Below, in pieces: positions 8,398 through 16,995 of a stretch of 64,000 bases of DNA. Each line of letters starts with the position of its first letter. Position 1 is the stretch's first letter. The notes beneath the pieces are model-generated. The model saw nothing but the letters and a program-made list of their open reading frames with translations, was not told where the DNA came from and did no database searches. The translations under genes were made by a program, and so were the position numbers. This DNA is from Hafnia paralvei ATCC 29927 (GTDB taxonomy: Bacteria; Pseudomonadota; Gammaproteobacteria; Enterobacterales; Enterobacteriaceae). The DNA lies in assembly GCF_001655005.1 (NCBI RefSeq), contig NZ_LXET01000063.1:62001-126000 (forward strand), in the 5' to 3' direction.

Positions 8398-9514
8398 TTT
8401 TGCCACCTAAAATGAGATCGGCAGCCCTTTCTGGCAGACTGTACAGATCTTCACTATCTGCATATTTTTTAGCGTGTTCAGACCATGTTGCTCTAAGTTG
8501 CTTATTGCCTAATCCACGAGCTAAGGCTCCATTTAAAGCATTTTGTTCAAACGGTTCAGAAATAACGACTCCGCATTCAGCGCTTGCAACATGATGTGCA
8601 TAACCACAGGTTTCTGTGGTTATTACTGGGAGCCCAGCCGCAATCGCTTCAATTAAAACAATGCCTGCCGACTCCTGATACGCTGGATGCATGAGTATAT
8701 CTGCCGCAGCCATTAGCTCGGGAATATCATCGCGGCCAGAATAGAATGCCACCTGAGATGCGATACCCAGTTTCTCTGCCAACGCCTGATAGCGTTTCGG
8801 CTTATCTTGTCCAACAACGATAAGCTTGGTCTTTGCTTTAATTTCCGCTGGCAAGGCTGAAACGGCACGTAACGTTCTATCAACCCCTTTACGTTTGAAA
8901 TCAGACCCAACTTGCAAAATCAAAAGCTCATCTTGCTCTGTATGATTTCTCTGCCGAAAATCTTCGCGAGCATTAGCTGGCCGATAATCGTATTTTCTAT
9001 CTAAAGAAATCCCAGGGGGCACAATGTGAAAACGCTCAGGTTTCGTCTGATAGTGTTTTTTAAAATCAGCGATTTGTTTACCCGTTAACATCAACAATTC
9101 AGCGCGACTATCATTGGAAAATACCGCACGCTCAAACTCTGCATAATGCTTGTAACGCGACGTAAGGCGATATAAAAAGCCTTTTTCCTGCTCTACTTTT
9201 TCTGCATAGCACACGTCAGCTGCATAGTAATAATCTAGGCCAGGCATCTTATTGAAGCCCACGATGACATCAGCAGGATTACGCTGAAGCTCTTGGCTTA
9301 CCCAGTCACTGTATTCTTTATTACGCCCATGATTCGTGTGTGCGCTGGTTGGCACCTGTATATACTCAAACTGCTCAGGCCGTTCCCCTTCCCATGACAT
9401 CGCATAAACACGGATATGATGCCCACGAGCCTGACAGGCCAAAGCAATACGTAAAAAATCACGCTGCAATCCGCCATAGGGAAAATATTTATATAAACAA
9501 AACGCAATATTCAT
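8390..9514 (-). CDS. waaG: LPS core UDP-glucose glucosyltransferase I
   Basis: GT4-family GT-B enzyme adding the first outer-core glucose to HepII at the inner face of the membrane. The 374 residues equal the E. coli length. Family motifs: CLYKYFPYGGLQRDF at the N-terminus, SHTNHGRN-like SAHTNHGRN, LQVGSDFKRKGVD, and the C-terminal HPAYQESAGIVLIEA with the EX7E-type glutamates. The start ATG overlaps the waaQ stop as ATGA, and waaP starts before its end. Composition is close to the chromosome average, unlike the distal core genes. Confidence 0.97.
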   Translation of the reverse strand: MNIAFCLYKYFPYGGLQRDFLRIALACQARGHHIRVYAMSWEGERPEQFEYIQVPTSAHTNHGRNKEYSDWVSQELQRNPADVIVGFNKMPGLDYYYAADVCYAEKVEQEKGFLYRLTSRYKHYAEFERAVFSNDSRAELLMLTGKQIADFKKHYQTKPERFHIVPPGISLDRKYDYRPANAREDFRQRNHTEQDELLILQVGSDFKRKGVDRTLRAVSALPAEIKAKTKLIVVGQDKPKRYQALAEKLGIASQVAFYSGRDDIPELMAAADILMHPAYQESAGIVLIEAIAAGLPVITTETCGYAHHVASAECGVVISEPFEQNALNGALARGLGNKQLRATWSEHAKKYADSEDLYSLPERAADLILGGKND

Positions 9515-10587
9515 AATGAGCCATTCCTAGACATGGATTCATTGGAGCTACTTTTCAGTAGTTTTTCTGTAGCCTCAATGACTTCACTTGCTGGAATACA
9601 CGATAAGTATTTATGGTGACGATCGAGATCTTCACGTTTAGGCATAGGCTGATAATCGCCAGCCCAAAACATAATAAAGTTATCGCTCCATGGCCGCCAA
9701 AATCGATGATCGGTTGCACCAAATAAGCAAATGATCGGCGTTTTTAGCGCTGCAGAAATATGCATCGGCGCAGAATCAACACCGATGAATAATGCCGCAT
9801 GATCGATCAAAGCCGCGAGCTCAGGAAACGAAGTTTTGCCCGCCAATTCAGTGACTGGCTTATTCTGGCAGTGATTTTTAATTTTACTAACGCAAGTTAT
9901 ATCTCCAGCGCTAGGCCCAGAAGTCAGCACAACTCGATACCCGCGTGCCTCTAATGAGTCAATCACCGCAGAAAATTTCTCTTCATCCCAACATTTAAAC
10001 ACCTGACGTGCGGTTGGTTGAATGACCACATACCGATGGCTATCGACGCCAAGCTCAGAAAGTTTATTTTGGATATTATTCCAATGCTCTGGTTGATAGC
10101 CCATCGTGGTTTCGGTCACCACTTTTTTCAAACCGAGGGGAGCGAGCGTGGAAAGATTACGCTCAACAATATGTGACCCCTGCGGAGGAACAGACTCGCG
10201 AAAACAGCTTGTCCATAAAACAGAACGACGATGTTGAAACTGGAGGGAAATTTTATTTTTTGTCTGTAAGCATCGCACCAAAAAGGCAACAGGCCATTGA
10301 TCAGTGAGATTAACGACTAAATCATAGTGATTTTTTCTTAATACGCCTATCGTAGTAAAAACGTTCTTCAATCTTTCGAGCGTCGGCGTCTTTCTGTTTT
10401 TGATTCCGTAAAGCGCGTTAATTTCAGGATTCTCTGAAAGAATTGGCATAGTGTCTTCATATAATAAGACATCAATCTGGGCATCTGGATAGTTTTGCTT
10501 CAGGGTGCTAATGACAGGTGTCGTCAACAGCATATCGCCGTGAAACCTGAGTTTGATGACTAGTATTCTTTTATATTGTTTATCCAC
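9511..10587 (-). CDS. waaQ: LPS heptosyltransferase III
   Basis: GT9 enzyme that adds the branching third heptose to HepII. The 358-residue product starts with GTG (10587); MDKQYKRILVIKLRFHGDML is the expected N-terminus, and GLFIGVD-like ALFIGVDSAPMHISAAL plus CLFGATDHRFWRPW are the C-terminal donor motifs. AAGAG six bases upstream is a modest ribosome site. It is the first gene of the leftward core operon, behind the JUMPStart element, and its stop overlaps waaG by four bases (ATGA). Confidence 0.95.
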   Translation of the reverse strand: MDKQYKRILVIKLRFHGDMLLTTPVISTLKQNYPDAQIDVLLYEDTMPILSENPEINALYGIKNRKTPTLERLKNVFTTIGVLRKNHYDLVVNLTDQWPVAFLVRCLQTKNKISLQFQHRRSVLWTSCFRESVPPQGSHIVERNLSTLAPLGLKKVVTETTMGYQPEHWNNIQNKLSELGVDSHRYVVIQPTARQVFKCWDEEKFSAVIDSLEARGYRVVLTSGPSAGDITCVSKIKNHCQNKPVTELAGKTSFPELAALIDHAALFIGVDSAPMHISAALKTPIICLFGATDHRFWRPWSDNFIMFWAGDYQPMPKREDLDRHHKYLSCIPASEVIEATEKLLKSSSNESMSRNGSL

Positions 10588-11023
10588 TTGCCGCTCTTAC
10601 CTATCCGGTTATAAGACACTGTATACGCAATTTTGGGTTTAGGGCTACTCGATCAGACATGCTACCGCCCTTGGCTCTACAGCAACCAATTCACTGATAA
10701 AATATTCTGCGTTTATAATTTTCTATTATACCACTAGTTACCGTAGTAGCCGAATCCATTATTTCAGATGTGATTTAAATTACCTCATAAAATCATAAAG
10801 ATAGGTGAAACTTAAATCGTAAAGAAAAACAGACTCCTCTGAAATTTTATCGATTGCGTTGAAACTCTCAATTAATAATATAACGTTCTAAAAAACCACA
10901 TTATTAACAATGAGTTGAAGTGGATTTATCAGTTTTTCAGGTAGTTGCAGTCCAAAAATGATGGCTTTGCCCTACTTAAATACTTAGAATCCCAACCAAG
11001 TTTCCCTACCATGCAAACCTCTT
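10588..11023. other. divergent regulatory region waaQ / waaA
   Basis: 436 bases without a gene between the leftward waaQ operon and rightward waaA-coaD. The waaQ side holds the JUMPStart/ops element (separate entry). The rest is AT-rich. I see no convincing ORF, tRNA or strong paired -35/-10 on the waaA side. Confidence 0.7.
10658..10696 (-). promoter_or_regulatory. JUMPStart with ops element (RfaH recruitment)
   Basis: Read leftward, the segment starts CAGTGAATTGG, continues GCTGTAGAGCCAAGG and ends GGCGGTAGCATG. This fits the JUMPStart consensus, and its last part is the ops core GGCGGTAG (revcomp of 10662-10669). In E. coli, ops pauses RNA polymerase and recruits RfaH, which suppresses termination in long LPS operons. 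It lies about 70 bases before the waaQ start, the expected place in the leader. Strong match; function is by homology. Confidence 0.93.
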
Positions 11024-12301
11024 ATGCTTCAAACGCTTTACACCATACTGCTTTACCTAATCCAGCCACTCATTTGGATCAGATTATGGATGCGTGGTCG
11101 TAAGGCTCCAGCCTATAGAAAACGTTGGGCGGAGCGCTATGGCTTCTGCTCAAACAAAATGCTCTCAGGCGGGATCATGTTGCATTCGGTCTCGGTCGGA
11201 GAAACACTCGCCGCGATCCCTTTAGTTCGAGCATTGCGTCATCGTTACCCAACTCTGCCGATCACGGTCACAACCATGACCCCTACAGGCTCAGAGCGTG
11301 TACAGTCGGCGTTTGGTAAAGATGTGCAGCATGTTTACCTACCCTACGACCTACCCGGCTCCATCAATCGTTTTCTGGATCGCGTCAATCCTAAACTCGT
11401 TTTGATTATGGAAACCGAGCTATGGCCGAACCTTATTACAGCACTCAACAAGCGCCAAATCCCGCTGGTTATTGCTAATGCACGTTTATCAGCACGTTCA
11501 GCCAAAGGCTATGCCAAACTGGGCGGTTTTATACGCGACATCCTGCGCCGTATTACCTTAATCGCCGCTCAGAATCAGGAAGACGGTGAGCGTTTTATCT
11601 CTTTAGGTTTGAAACCCTCGCAGTTAGCGGTTACGGGAAGTTTAAAGTTTGATATCTCAGTGACCCCACAACTGGCCGCCAAAGCAGTCACACTACGCCG
11701 CCAGTGGGCACCGCATCGCCAGGTATGGATCGCAACTAGCACGCATGAAGGCGAGGAAGATATTTTAATTGAGGCTCATAAACAGCTTTTAAAGCATTTC
11801 CCAGAGCTATTACTCATTCTGGTTCCTCGCCATCCTGAACGTTTTAACGATGCGATAGAACTCACCCAACAGGCCGGCCTATCCTATATAACGCGCTCAT
11901 CGGGTGAAATTCCGTCGACAAAAACACAGGTCGTGATCGGGGATACTATGGGCGAATTGATGTTACTTTACGGGATCGCCGATCTCGCTTTTGTTGGCGG
12001 AAGCCTTGTGGAACGCGGTGGTCATAATCCTCTGGAACCTGCTGCGCATGCTATTCCCGTGCTAATGGGGCCGCACACCATCAACTTTAAAGATATATGT
12101 GCAAGACTAGAACAAGCCGATGGTTTAATTACCGTGACAGATGCCGCGTCTTTAGTAAAAGAAGTGACCACGCTGCTCACCGATGAAGATTATCGTAATT
12201 ACTATGGTCGCCACGCCGTTGAGGTGCTTTATCAAAACCAAGGCGCATTGCAGAAGCTGTTACACTTGCTTGAACCCTATCTTCCCGTCAAGACACATTG
12301 A
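11024..12301 (+). CDS. waaA: Kdo transferase (lipid IVA)
   Basis: Adds two Kdo residues from CMP-Kdo to lipid IVA, an essential step before the heptosyltransferases act. 425 residues, the E. coli length. An N-terminal hydrophobic anchor (about residues 4-22) holds it at the membrane. LHSVSVGETLAA places the catalytic Glu at residue 60, as in the known family, and GGSLVERGGHNPLEPAA is the C-terminal CMP-Kdo motif. The ATG at 11024 agrees with the family N-terminus although no strong Shine-Dalgarno precedes it; another ATG at 11011 is out of frame. coaD follows after 11 bases. Confidence 0.97.
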   Translation: MLQTLYTILLYLIQPLIWIRLWMRGRKAPAYRKRWAERYGFCSNKMLSGGIMLHSVSVGETLAAIPLVRALRHRYPTLPITVTTMTPTGSERVQSAFGKDVQHVYLPYDLPGSINRFLDRVNPKLVLIMETELWPNLITALNKRQIPLVIANARLSARSAKGYAKLGGFIRDILRRITLIAAQNQEDGERFISLGLKPSQLAVTGSLKFDISVTPQLAAKAVTLRRQWAPHRQVWIATSTHEGEEDILIEAHKQLLKHFPELLLILVPRHPERFNDAIELTQQAGLSYITRSSGEIPSTKTQVVIGDTMGELMLLYGIADLAFVGGSLVERGGHNPLEPAAHAIPVLMGPHTINFKDICARLEQADGLITVTDAASLVKEVTTLLTDEDYRNYYGRHAVEVLYQNQGALQKLLHLLEPYLPVKTH

Positions 12302-12312
12302 GAAGCAAAACC

Positions 12313-12792
12313 ATGGAAAAGCGCGCCATCTACCCCGGCACTTTCGATCCCATGACCAATGGCCACCTGGATTTAGTCACTCGTGCAGCCAGCATGTTTG
12401 ATCATGTTATCTTAGCGATCGCAGCCAGCCCGAGCAAAAAGCCTATGTTTACTCTGGAAGAGCGAGTGGCCTTAGCAACACAAGTAACGGCTCATCTTCC
12501 TAACGTTGAAGTCTTAGGTTTTAGTGAGCTGATGGCACATTTCGCTCAGCACCAGAATGCCCATATTCTGGTACGTGGTTTAAGAGCAGTATCTGATTTC
12601 GAATATGAGATGCAGCTCGCAAACATGAACCGCCACTTGATGCCTACGCTTGAAAGCGTCTTTTTGATGCCATCAAAAGAATGGTCGTTTATCTCATCAT
12701 CGCTTGTCAAAGAAGTCGCTCGTCATGGCGGAGATATCGCGCCATTTGTGCCCGAGCAGATTGCTCAGGCATTAGGTGAAAAACTCGCATAA
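12313..12792 (+). CDS. coaD: phosphopantetheine adenylyltransferase
   Basis: Fourth step of coenzyme A synthesis: ATP plus 4'-phosphopantetheine to dephospho-CoA. 159 residues, the usual length. The nucleotidyltransferase motif TNGH is at residues 15-18 and ISSSLVKEVA near the C-terminus binds ATP. An in-frame TTG at 12298 would extend it, but GAGAAG at 12301-12306 fits the ATG at 12313 and the family starts there. It forms a two-gene unit with waaA and ends 3 bases before the convergent mutM stop. Confidence 0.97.
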   Translation: MEKRAIYPGTFDPMTNGHLDLVTRAASMFDHVILAIAASPSKKPMFTLEERVALATQVTAHLPNVEVLGFSELMAHFAQHQNAHILVRGLRAVSDFEYEMQLANMNRHLMPTLESVFLMPSKEWSFISSSLVKEVARHGGDIAPFVPEQIAQALGEKLA

Positions 12793-12795
12793 CGG

Positions 12796-13605
12796 TTATT
12801 TCTGGCAGCGAGGGCAAAAGAACGTCGTACGCTGCCCATGTTTTCCACTCAATATTTTCTCGCCACATACCCTGCAGGCTTCTCCAGCGCGGCCATAAAC
12901 TTGTAGTTCCTGCGCAAAATACCCAGGTTTTCCATCTGACTGCAAAAAGTCTTTTAGCGTTGTACCACCCTGCTCAATAGAACGCAGCAGCACCGCCTTG
13001 ATCGTCGCGACTAATACTTCGGCATCTGCTTGAGTCAAATCGCCGGCGGGTCTATCGGGGCTGATACGCGCAGTAAATAATGATTCACTGGCGTAGATGT
13101 TCCCTACGCCGACAACCACTTTATTATCCATTAGCCACGCCTTCACGGCGGTTTTCTTACTACGCGACTTACGGAACAGATAATCACCGTTAAACTCATC
13201 GCTGAGCGGCTCAGGGCCGAGATGGGCAAGGACATTGGATGAATCTAAATCCTTGCACCAAAGCCATGCGCCAAAACGGCGTGGGTCGGTATAGCGCAGC
13301 ATCATACCGCTCGATAGAATCATATCGACGTGGTCATGCTTTTGGGGAGGCTCATCTGCGGGCAGGATACGTACGCTACCAGACATACCGAGATGAACAA
13401 TAATCCATCCATCGGCTAGTTCAATCAGCAAATACTTAGCACGACGCTGCACGCTAAGCACAGGCTTATCACTTAATCGAAGTAACTCATCAGAAACCGG
13501 CCAACGAAGCTTAGGTTGGCGCACCACAAGATGTTCAATTGAATTACCGACTAAATAGGGCTCAATCCCTCGACGGCTAGTTTCGACTTCTGGTAGTTCT
13601 GGCAT
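12796..13605 (-). CDS. mutM: formamidopyrimidine-DNA glycosylase
   Basis: Base-excision enzyme with AP-lyase activity that removes 8-oxoguanine and other oxidised purines. 269 residues. MPELPEVETSRRG gives the catalytic Pro (after Met removal) and Glu; Lys58 in RRAKYLLIEL is the beta-clamp lysine; NIYASESLF is the helix-two-turn-helix; CRVCGEKI...CPRC is the C-terminal zinc finger. All key residues are present. It ends 3 bases from coaD, tail to tail. Confidence 0.98.
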   Translation of the reverse strand: MPELPEVETSRRGIEPYLVGNSIEHLVVRQPKLRWPVSDELLRLSDKPVLSVQRRAKYLLIELADGWIIVHLGMSGSVRILPADEPPQKHDHVDMILSSGMMLRYTDPRRFGAWLWCKDLDSSNVLAHLGPEPLSDEFNGDYLFRKSRSKKTAVKAWLMDNKVVVGVGNIYASESLFTARISPDRPAGDLTQADAEVLVATIKAVLLRSIEQGGTTLKDFLQSDGKPGYFAQELQVYGRAGEACRVCGEKILSGKHGQRTTFFCPRCQK

Positions 13606-13682
13606 TTCATTCCCCAGCGTTAAAGACAGTTTGCCATCTTACAATGGCGACTATCACCATGTGGGGGTGTTTTAGAATAAAA

Positions 13683-13706
13683 AAAACCCAGCCGAAGCTG
13701 GGTTTT
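13683..13706 (-). terminator. rpmBG terminator
   Basis: Perfect 10-bp stem AAAACCCAGC / GCTGGGTTTT closing a four-base loop that reads TTCG on the minus strand, followed leftward by a long T-run. It is placed 17 bases downstream of rpmG. Confidence 0.9.
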
Positions 13707-13722
13707 CTTAAATCCACTAAAA

Positions 13723-13893
<171 letters not shown>

Positions 13894-13901
13894 TCAGTTC
13901 C

Positions 13902-14138
13902 TTAATACTTCTCACCGCGGGCGCGAATTTCGGCCAAGACCGTTTCGATACCCTTTTTATCAATAACACGCATACCTTTAGCAGATACACGCAGAGTTAC
14001 AAAGCGCTTCTCGCCTTCAACCCAAAAGCGGTGTGAATGCAGGTTAGGCAGAAAACGGCGTTTGGTTGCGTTCATCGCGTGGGAACGGTTATTACCGGCC
14101 ACCGGACGCTTGCCAGTAACTTGGCAGACTCGGGACAT
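13902..14138 (-). CDS. rpmB: 50S ribosomal protein L28
   Basis: 78-residue ribosomal protein; MSRVCQVTGKRP, NNRSHAMNATKRRF and the C-terminal KKGIETVLAEIRARGEKY are nearly those of E. coli. First gene of rpmBG. A sigma-70 promoter is recognisable 160 bases upstream, so the transcript carries a long leader with a strong hairpin (see separate entries). Confidence 0.98.
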   Translation of the reverse strand: MSRVCQVTGKRPVAGNNRSHAMNATKRRFLPNLHSHRFWVEGEKRFVTLRVSAKGMRVIDKKGIETVLAEIRARGEKY

Positions 14139-14201
14139 GTCTATTCTCCAAAAATCAAATCAGCTCGAGCTTCGTATAGGAAGTAGCCGCCTCGTCAGGC
14201 T

Positions 14202-14273
14202 TTAGAGCCCATCTCAGCAAACTTCACCGAGGAGACTCTGAGTCAGGTCGAAACCTGCTGAGATAGGCTCTTA
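14202..14273 (-). other. long hairpin in rpmBG leader
   Basis: The arms GAGCCTATCTCAGCA and TGCTGAGATGGGCTC (RNA sense) form 15 continuous pairs with one G-U. The 36-base loop contains a small GGU-UUCG-ACC hairpin. A second hairpin, GCCT-GACG-AGGC, follows just downstream. No T-run follows, so a plain terminator is unlikely. It lies between the predicted promoter and the rpmB start, where an autoregulatory leader could sit; that role is inference. Confidence 0.65.
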
Positions 14274-14305
14274 ACGCTACAACCAAGATTCTCAAAGGTG
14301 GCGTA

Positions 14306-14334
14306 GTATACGCTCTGAAGCGTAAGTGCTCAAG
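14306..14334 (-). promoter_or_regulatory. predicted sigma-70 promoter of rpmBG
   Basis: On the minus strand TTGAGC (14334-14329) and TATACT (14311-14306) are 17 bases apart, close to consensus at both boxes. Transcription should start near 14299, giving a leader of about 160 bases before rpmB. Confidence 0.75.
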
Positions 14335-14376
14335 ACCCGAACAGCAAAGATCCCAAAAGGATCGTGAAAAAAATGA

Positions 14377-15063
14377 CTAAAGCCACCCTCTTTCGGCAAA
14401 AGACACGCTTTGGCCATGACCGATCACCATATGATCAAGCACACGGATGTCCAATAACGCGCAAGCTTTCACCACCCTTTCCGTGAGCACACGATCGGCT
14501 GCACTAGGCTCTGCTATTCCGGACGGATGATTATGTGCGAGGATTAACGCTACGGCATTAACCTTTAGCGCGCCACGCACAATTTCACGTGGATATACAT
14601 CCACACAGTTTATAGTACCCGAAAACATCTCCTCAGAGCGAATTACGCGATGCTGGTTGTCCAAAAATAATACAAAGAAGGCCTCGCGTTCGTATCCAGA
14701 GAACACATTTTGCAAATATAGCGCCGTTAACTCTGGCCGAGTGATTACACTTTGTTCAGTTAGCTGTCGATGTAAAAAGCGTTTCGACAACTCCATCACG
14801 GCCTGAAGCTGGGCATATCTCGATATTCCCAAGCCGGGTTTTGTACAAAAAATGTCATAATCGGCCTGCATCAACGCATAAATTGAACCAAACTCTCGTA
14901 TAAGTTGTGATGAAAGCGCCATCACATTGGTTCCTTTAATGCCTGTACGTAAAAATATCGCCAGCAACTCCTGATCCGATAGTGATTCTTTCCCTAACGA
15001 TAATAATTTCTCTCTCGGTGCCAACGCTGAGGGCCAATAAGGCATTTCTACGACTTCATCCAT
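14377..15063 (-). CDS. radC: RadC-family JAB1/MPN-domain protein
   Basis: 228-residue protein of the RadC/YicR family. A helix-hairpin-helix-like region is seen near residues 25-75 (PREKLLSLG, GLGISRYAQL), then a JAMM metalloprotease-type domain with LILAHNHPSG, a PSAAD spacing and the C-terminal VSFAERGWL. The metal-binding residues look intact, yet the biochemical role of RadC remains unclear and it is not a proven repair protein. The ATG at 15063 is chosen; TTG at 15069 is an alternative. It is divergent from coaBC and 313 bases from rpmB. Confidence 0.9.
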   Translation of the reverse strand: MDEVVEMPYWPSALAPREKLLSLGKESLSDQELLAIFLRTGIKGTNVMALSSQLIREFGSIYALMQADYDIFCTKPGLGISRYAQLQAVMELSKRFLHRQLTEQSVITRPELTALYLQNVFSGYEREAFFVLFLDNQHRVIRSEEMFSGTINCVDVYPREIVRGALKVNAVALILAHNHPSGIAEPSAADRVLTERVVKACALLDIRVLDHMVIGHGQSVSFAERGWL

Positions 15064-15244
15064 CAACAAAAAATTCCTGTAACCCGCCTTGCCTCATCTT
15101 CGCAAATTCAAAAATAGCGTCGAGTACACGTTCTCATTGCTGCGAAACAGTGCGCAAAAAACGATCGCAACGACTGCAACACATGTCATCTTCTCCGCTT
15201 ATGGTAAAATCACGTCAATTTCTGCCTCGACTGGGACAACAACC

Positions 15245-16459
15245 ATGACTGCACTGACAGGCAAACGTATCGTATTAGGTATCAGCGGGGGCATCGCTGC
15301 GTATAAATGCCCAGAAATCGTGCGTCGACTTCGTGAGCGAGGTGCAGAAGTGCGCGTCGTGATGACCAAAGGCGCGGAGGCCTTCATCACGCCGCTGACC
15401 CTACAAGCGGTTTCAGGTTATCCCGTTTCGGATGATTTACTGGATCCTGCGGCAGAGGCTTCTATGGGGCATATCGAGCTTGGCAAGTGGGCCGACCTCG
15501 TCGTTCTTGCCCCCGCAACGGCTGATCTCATCGCTCGTATTGCCGCAGGCATGGCTAACGACCTTCTAAGCACCGTCTGCTTAGCCACTGCGGCCCCTAT
15601 TGCGGTGGCTCCCGCGATGAACCAGCAGATGTATCGTGCAGCTGCCACCCAAGAGAACCTAAACACGTTAGAGCGACGAGGGCTTCTTTTATGGGGGCCA
15701 GACAGCGGTAGCCAAGCCTGTGGCGATGTTGGCCCGGGTCGGATGCTCGACCCTATGGTTCTTGTTGGGATGATTCAGGAACATTTTGCACAACAACAAG
15801 ATCTTACCCAATACAGCTTCCTGATTAGCGCTGGGCCAACGCGGGAAGCCTTAGATCCCGTTCGCTTCATCACCAACCATAGTTCAGGAAAAATGGGGTT
15901 CTCCATTGCAGCAGCGGCGGCAAAACGTGGAGCAAAAGTGACCCTAGTCAGCGGTCCTGTTAATCAGAAAACACCTGCCGGCGTTGCTCGGATCGACGTA
16001 GAAAGTGCGTTAGAGATGAAAAATGCCGTGCTAACACAGGTTCCTGCACATCAGATTTTCATTTCCTGCGCTGCGGTGGCAGACTATCGCGCCGAACAAA
16101 TTTGCGACGAGAAAATAAAAAAACAGGGCGACGAAATCACACTTAAGCTGGTGAAAAATCCAGATATTGTCGCTAGTGTTGCAGCACTAAAAGAGCATCG
16201 CCCCTATGTAGTAGGATTTGCTGCCGAAACCCAGAATGTGGAAGAATACGCGAAGCAAAAGCTTGCACGTAAGAATCTGGATATGATTTGTGCAAACGAT
16301 GTTTCCCAAGCAGGGCAAGGGTTTAACACCGATACCAATGCCTTACACCTATTTTGGCCACAGGGCGATAAGCCGTTGCCACTCAGCAATAAGTCCTTGT
16401 TGGGCCACTATTTAATTGACGAGATTGTCAGCCATTATGAAGAAAAAAATAGACGTTAA
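15245..16459 (+). CDS. coaBC: bifunctional phosphopantothenoylcysteine decarboxylase / phosphopantothenate-cysteine ligase
   Basis: Two consecutive steps of CoA synthesis in one protein of 404 residues. N-terminal CoaC is a flavoprotein (VLGISGGIAAYK, GHIELGKWAD with the active His, PAMNQQMY); the C-terminal CoaB has SAGPTREALDPVR, NHSSGKMG and KNPDIVA. The substrate clamp ACGDVGPGRM with its Cys joins the two. The frame is open 52 codons further upstream, but the family starts MxxLxGKRIVLGISGG, that is at 15245. The end overlaps dut by 23 bases. Confidence 0.97.
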   Translation: MTALTGKRIVLGISGGIAAYKCPEIVRRLRERGAEVRVVMTKGAEAFITPLTLQAVSGYPVSDDLLDPAAEASMGHIELGKWADLVVLAPATADLIARIAAGMANDLLSTVCLATAAPIAVAPAMNQQMYRAAATQENLNTLERRGLLLWGPDSGSQACGDVGPGRMLDPMVLVGMIQEHFAQQQDLTQYSFLISAGPTREALDPVRFITNHSSGKMGFSIAAAAAKRGAKVTLVSGPVNQKTPAGVARIDVESALEMKNAVLTQVPAHQIFISCAAVADYRAEQICDEKIKKQGDEITLKLVKNPDIVASVAALKEHRPYVVGFAAETQNVEEYAKQKLARKNLDMICANDVSQAGQGFNTDTNALHLFWPQGDKPLPLSNKSLLGHYLIDEIVSHYEEKNRR

Positions 16460-16895
16460 AATTTTAGATCCGCGCATCGGTGAACAATTCCCACTCCCGA
16501 CGTATGCAACGCCGGGTTCGGCGGGTCTAGATCTACGCGCTTGTTTGGATGAAGCCGTCATTTTGGCTCCAGGCGAAACGACTCTGCTGCCAACGGGCCT
16601 AGCCATTCACATCGAAGACCCGAGCTTGGCCGCTATCATCCTGCCTCGCTCTGGTCTAGGCCATAAGCACGGGATTGTATTGGGTAATCTGGTCGGCTTG
16701 ATAGATTCTGATTATCAAGGTCAGTTGATGGTTTCTGTTTGGAACCGTGGCCAAACTACCTTTACTATTGAGCCGGGTGAGCGTGTTGCCCAAATGGTTC
16801 TAGTGCCGGTTGTACAGGCAGACTTCAATCTGGTGGAATCTTTCGAAGATAGTGAGCGCGGTGCCGGTGGTTTTGGCCATTCAGGTCGCCAATAA
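16437..16895 (+). CDS. dut: dUTP diphosphatase
   Basis: Trimeric dUTPase that hydrolyses dUTP to dUMP, keeping uracil out of DNA and supplying dTMP synthesis. 152 residues with the five motifs in order: AGLDLRA, PRSGLGHKHG, GLIDSDYQGQL, ERVAQMV and the C-terminal P-loop-like GAGGFGHSGRQ. The start MKKKIDVKILDPR at 16437 fits the family; it lies inside the coaBC end, giving the conserved coaBC-dut overlap. Confidence 0.98.
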   Translation: MKKKIDVKILDPRIGEQFPLPTYATPGSAGLDLRACLDEAVILAPGETTLLPTGLAIHIEDPSLAAIILPRSGLGHKHGIVLGNLVGLIDSDYQGQLMVSVWNRGQTTFTIEPGERVAQMVLVPVVQADFNLVESFEDSERGAGGFGHSGRQ

Positions 16896-16925
16896 GCCGC
16901 TCACAACGCTATAAAAAAACCAAAA

Positions 16926-16946
16926 AGCCACCGTCTCATGGTGGCT
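16926..16946 (+). terminator. hairpin between dut and slmA
   Basis: AGCCACC / GGTGGCT stem with 7-base loop 31 bases after dut. The following T-run is weak (AACTGTTT), so it may only attenuate transcription into slmA. Confidence 0.5.
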
Positions 16947-16995
16947 AACTGTTTGGTGTGTCCGTTATCACCGCTTAGCAAGGATCTTGTCTGGC

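Noticed and set aside
15089..15244. 52-codon N-terminal extension of coaBC
   Set aside because: The extension matches nothing in the family; CoaBC proteins start close to the flavoprotein motif at 15245.
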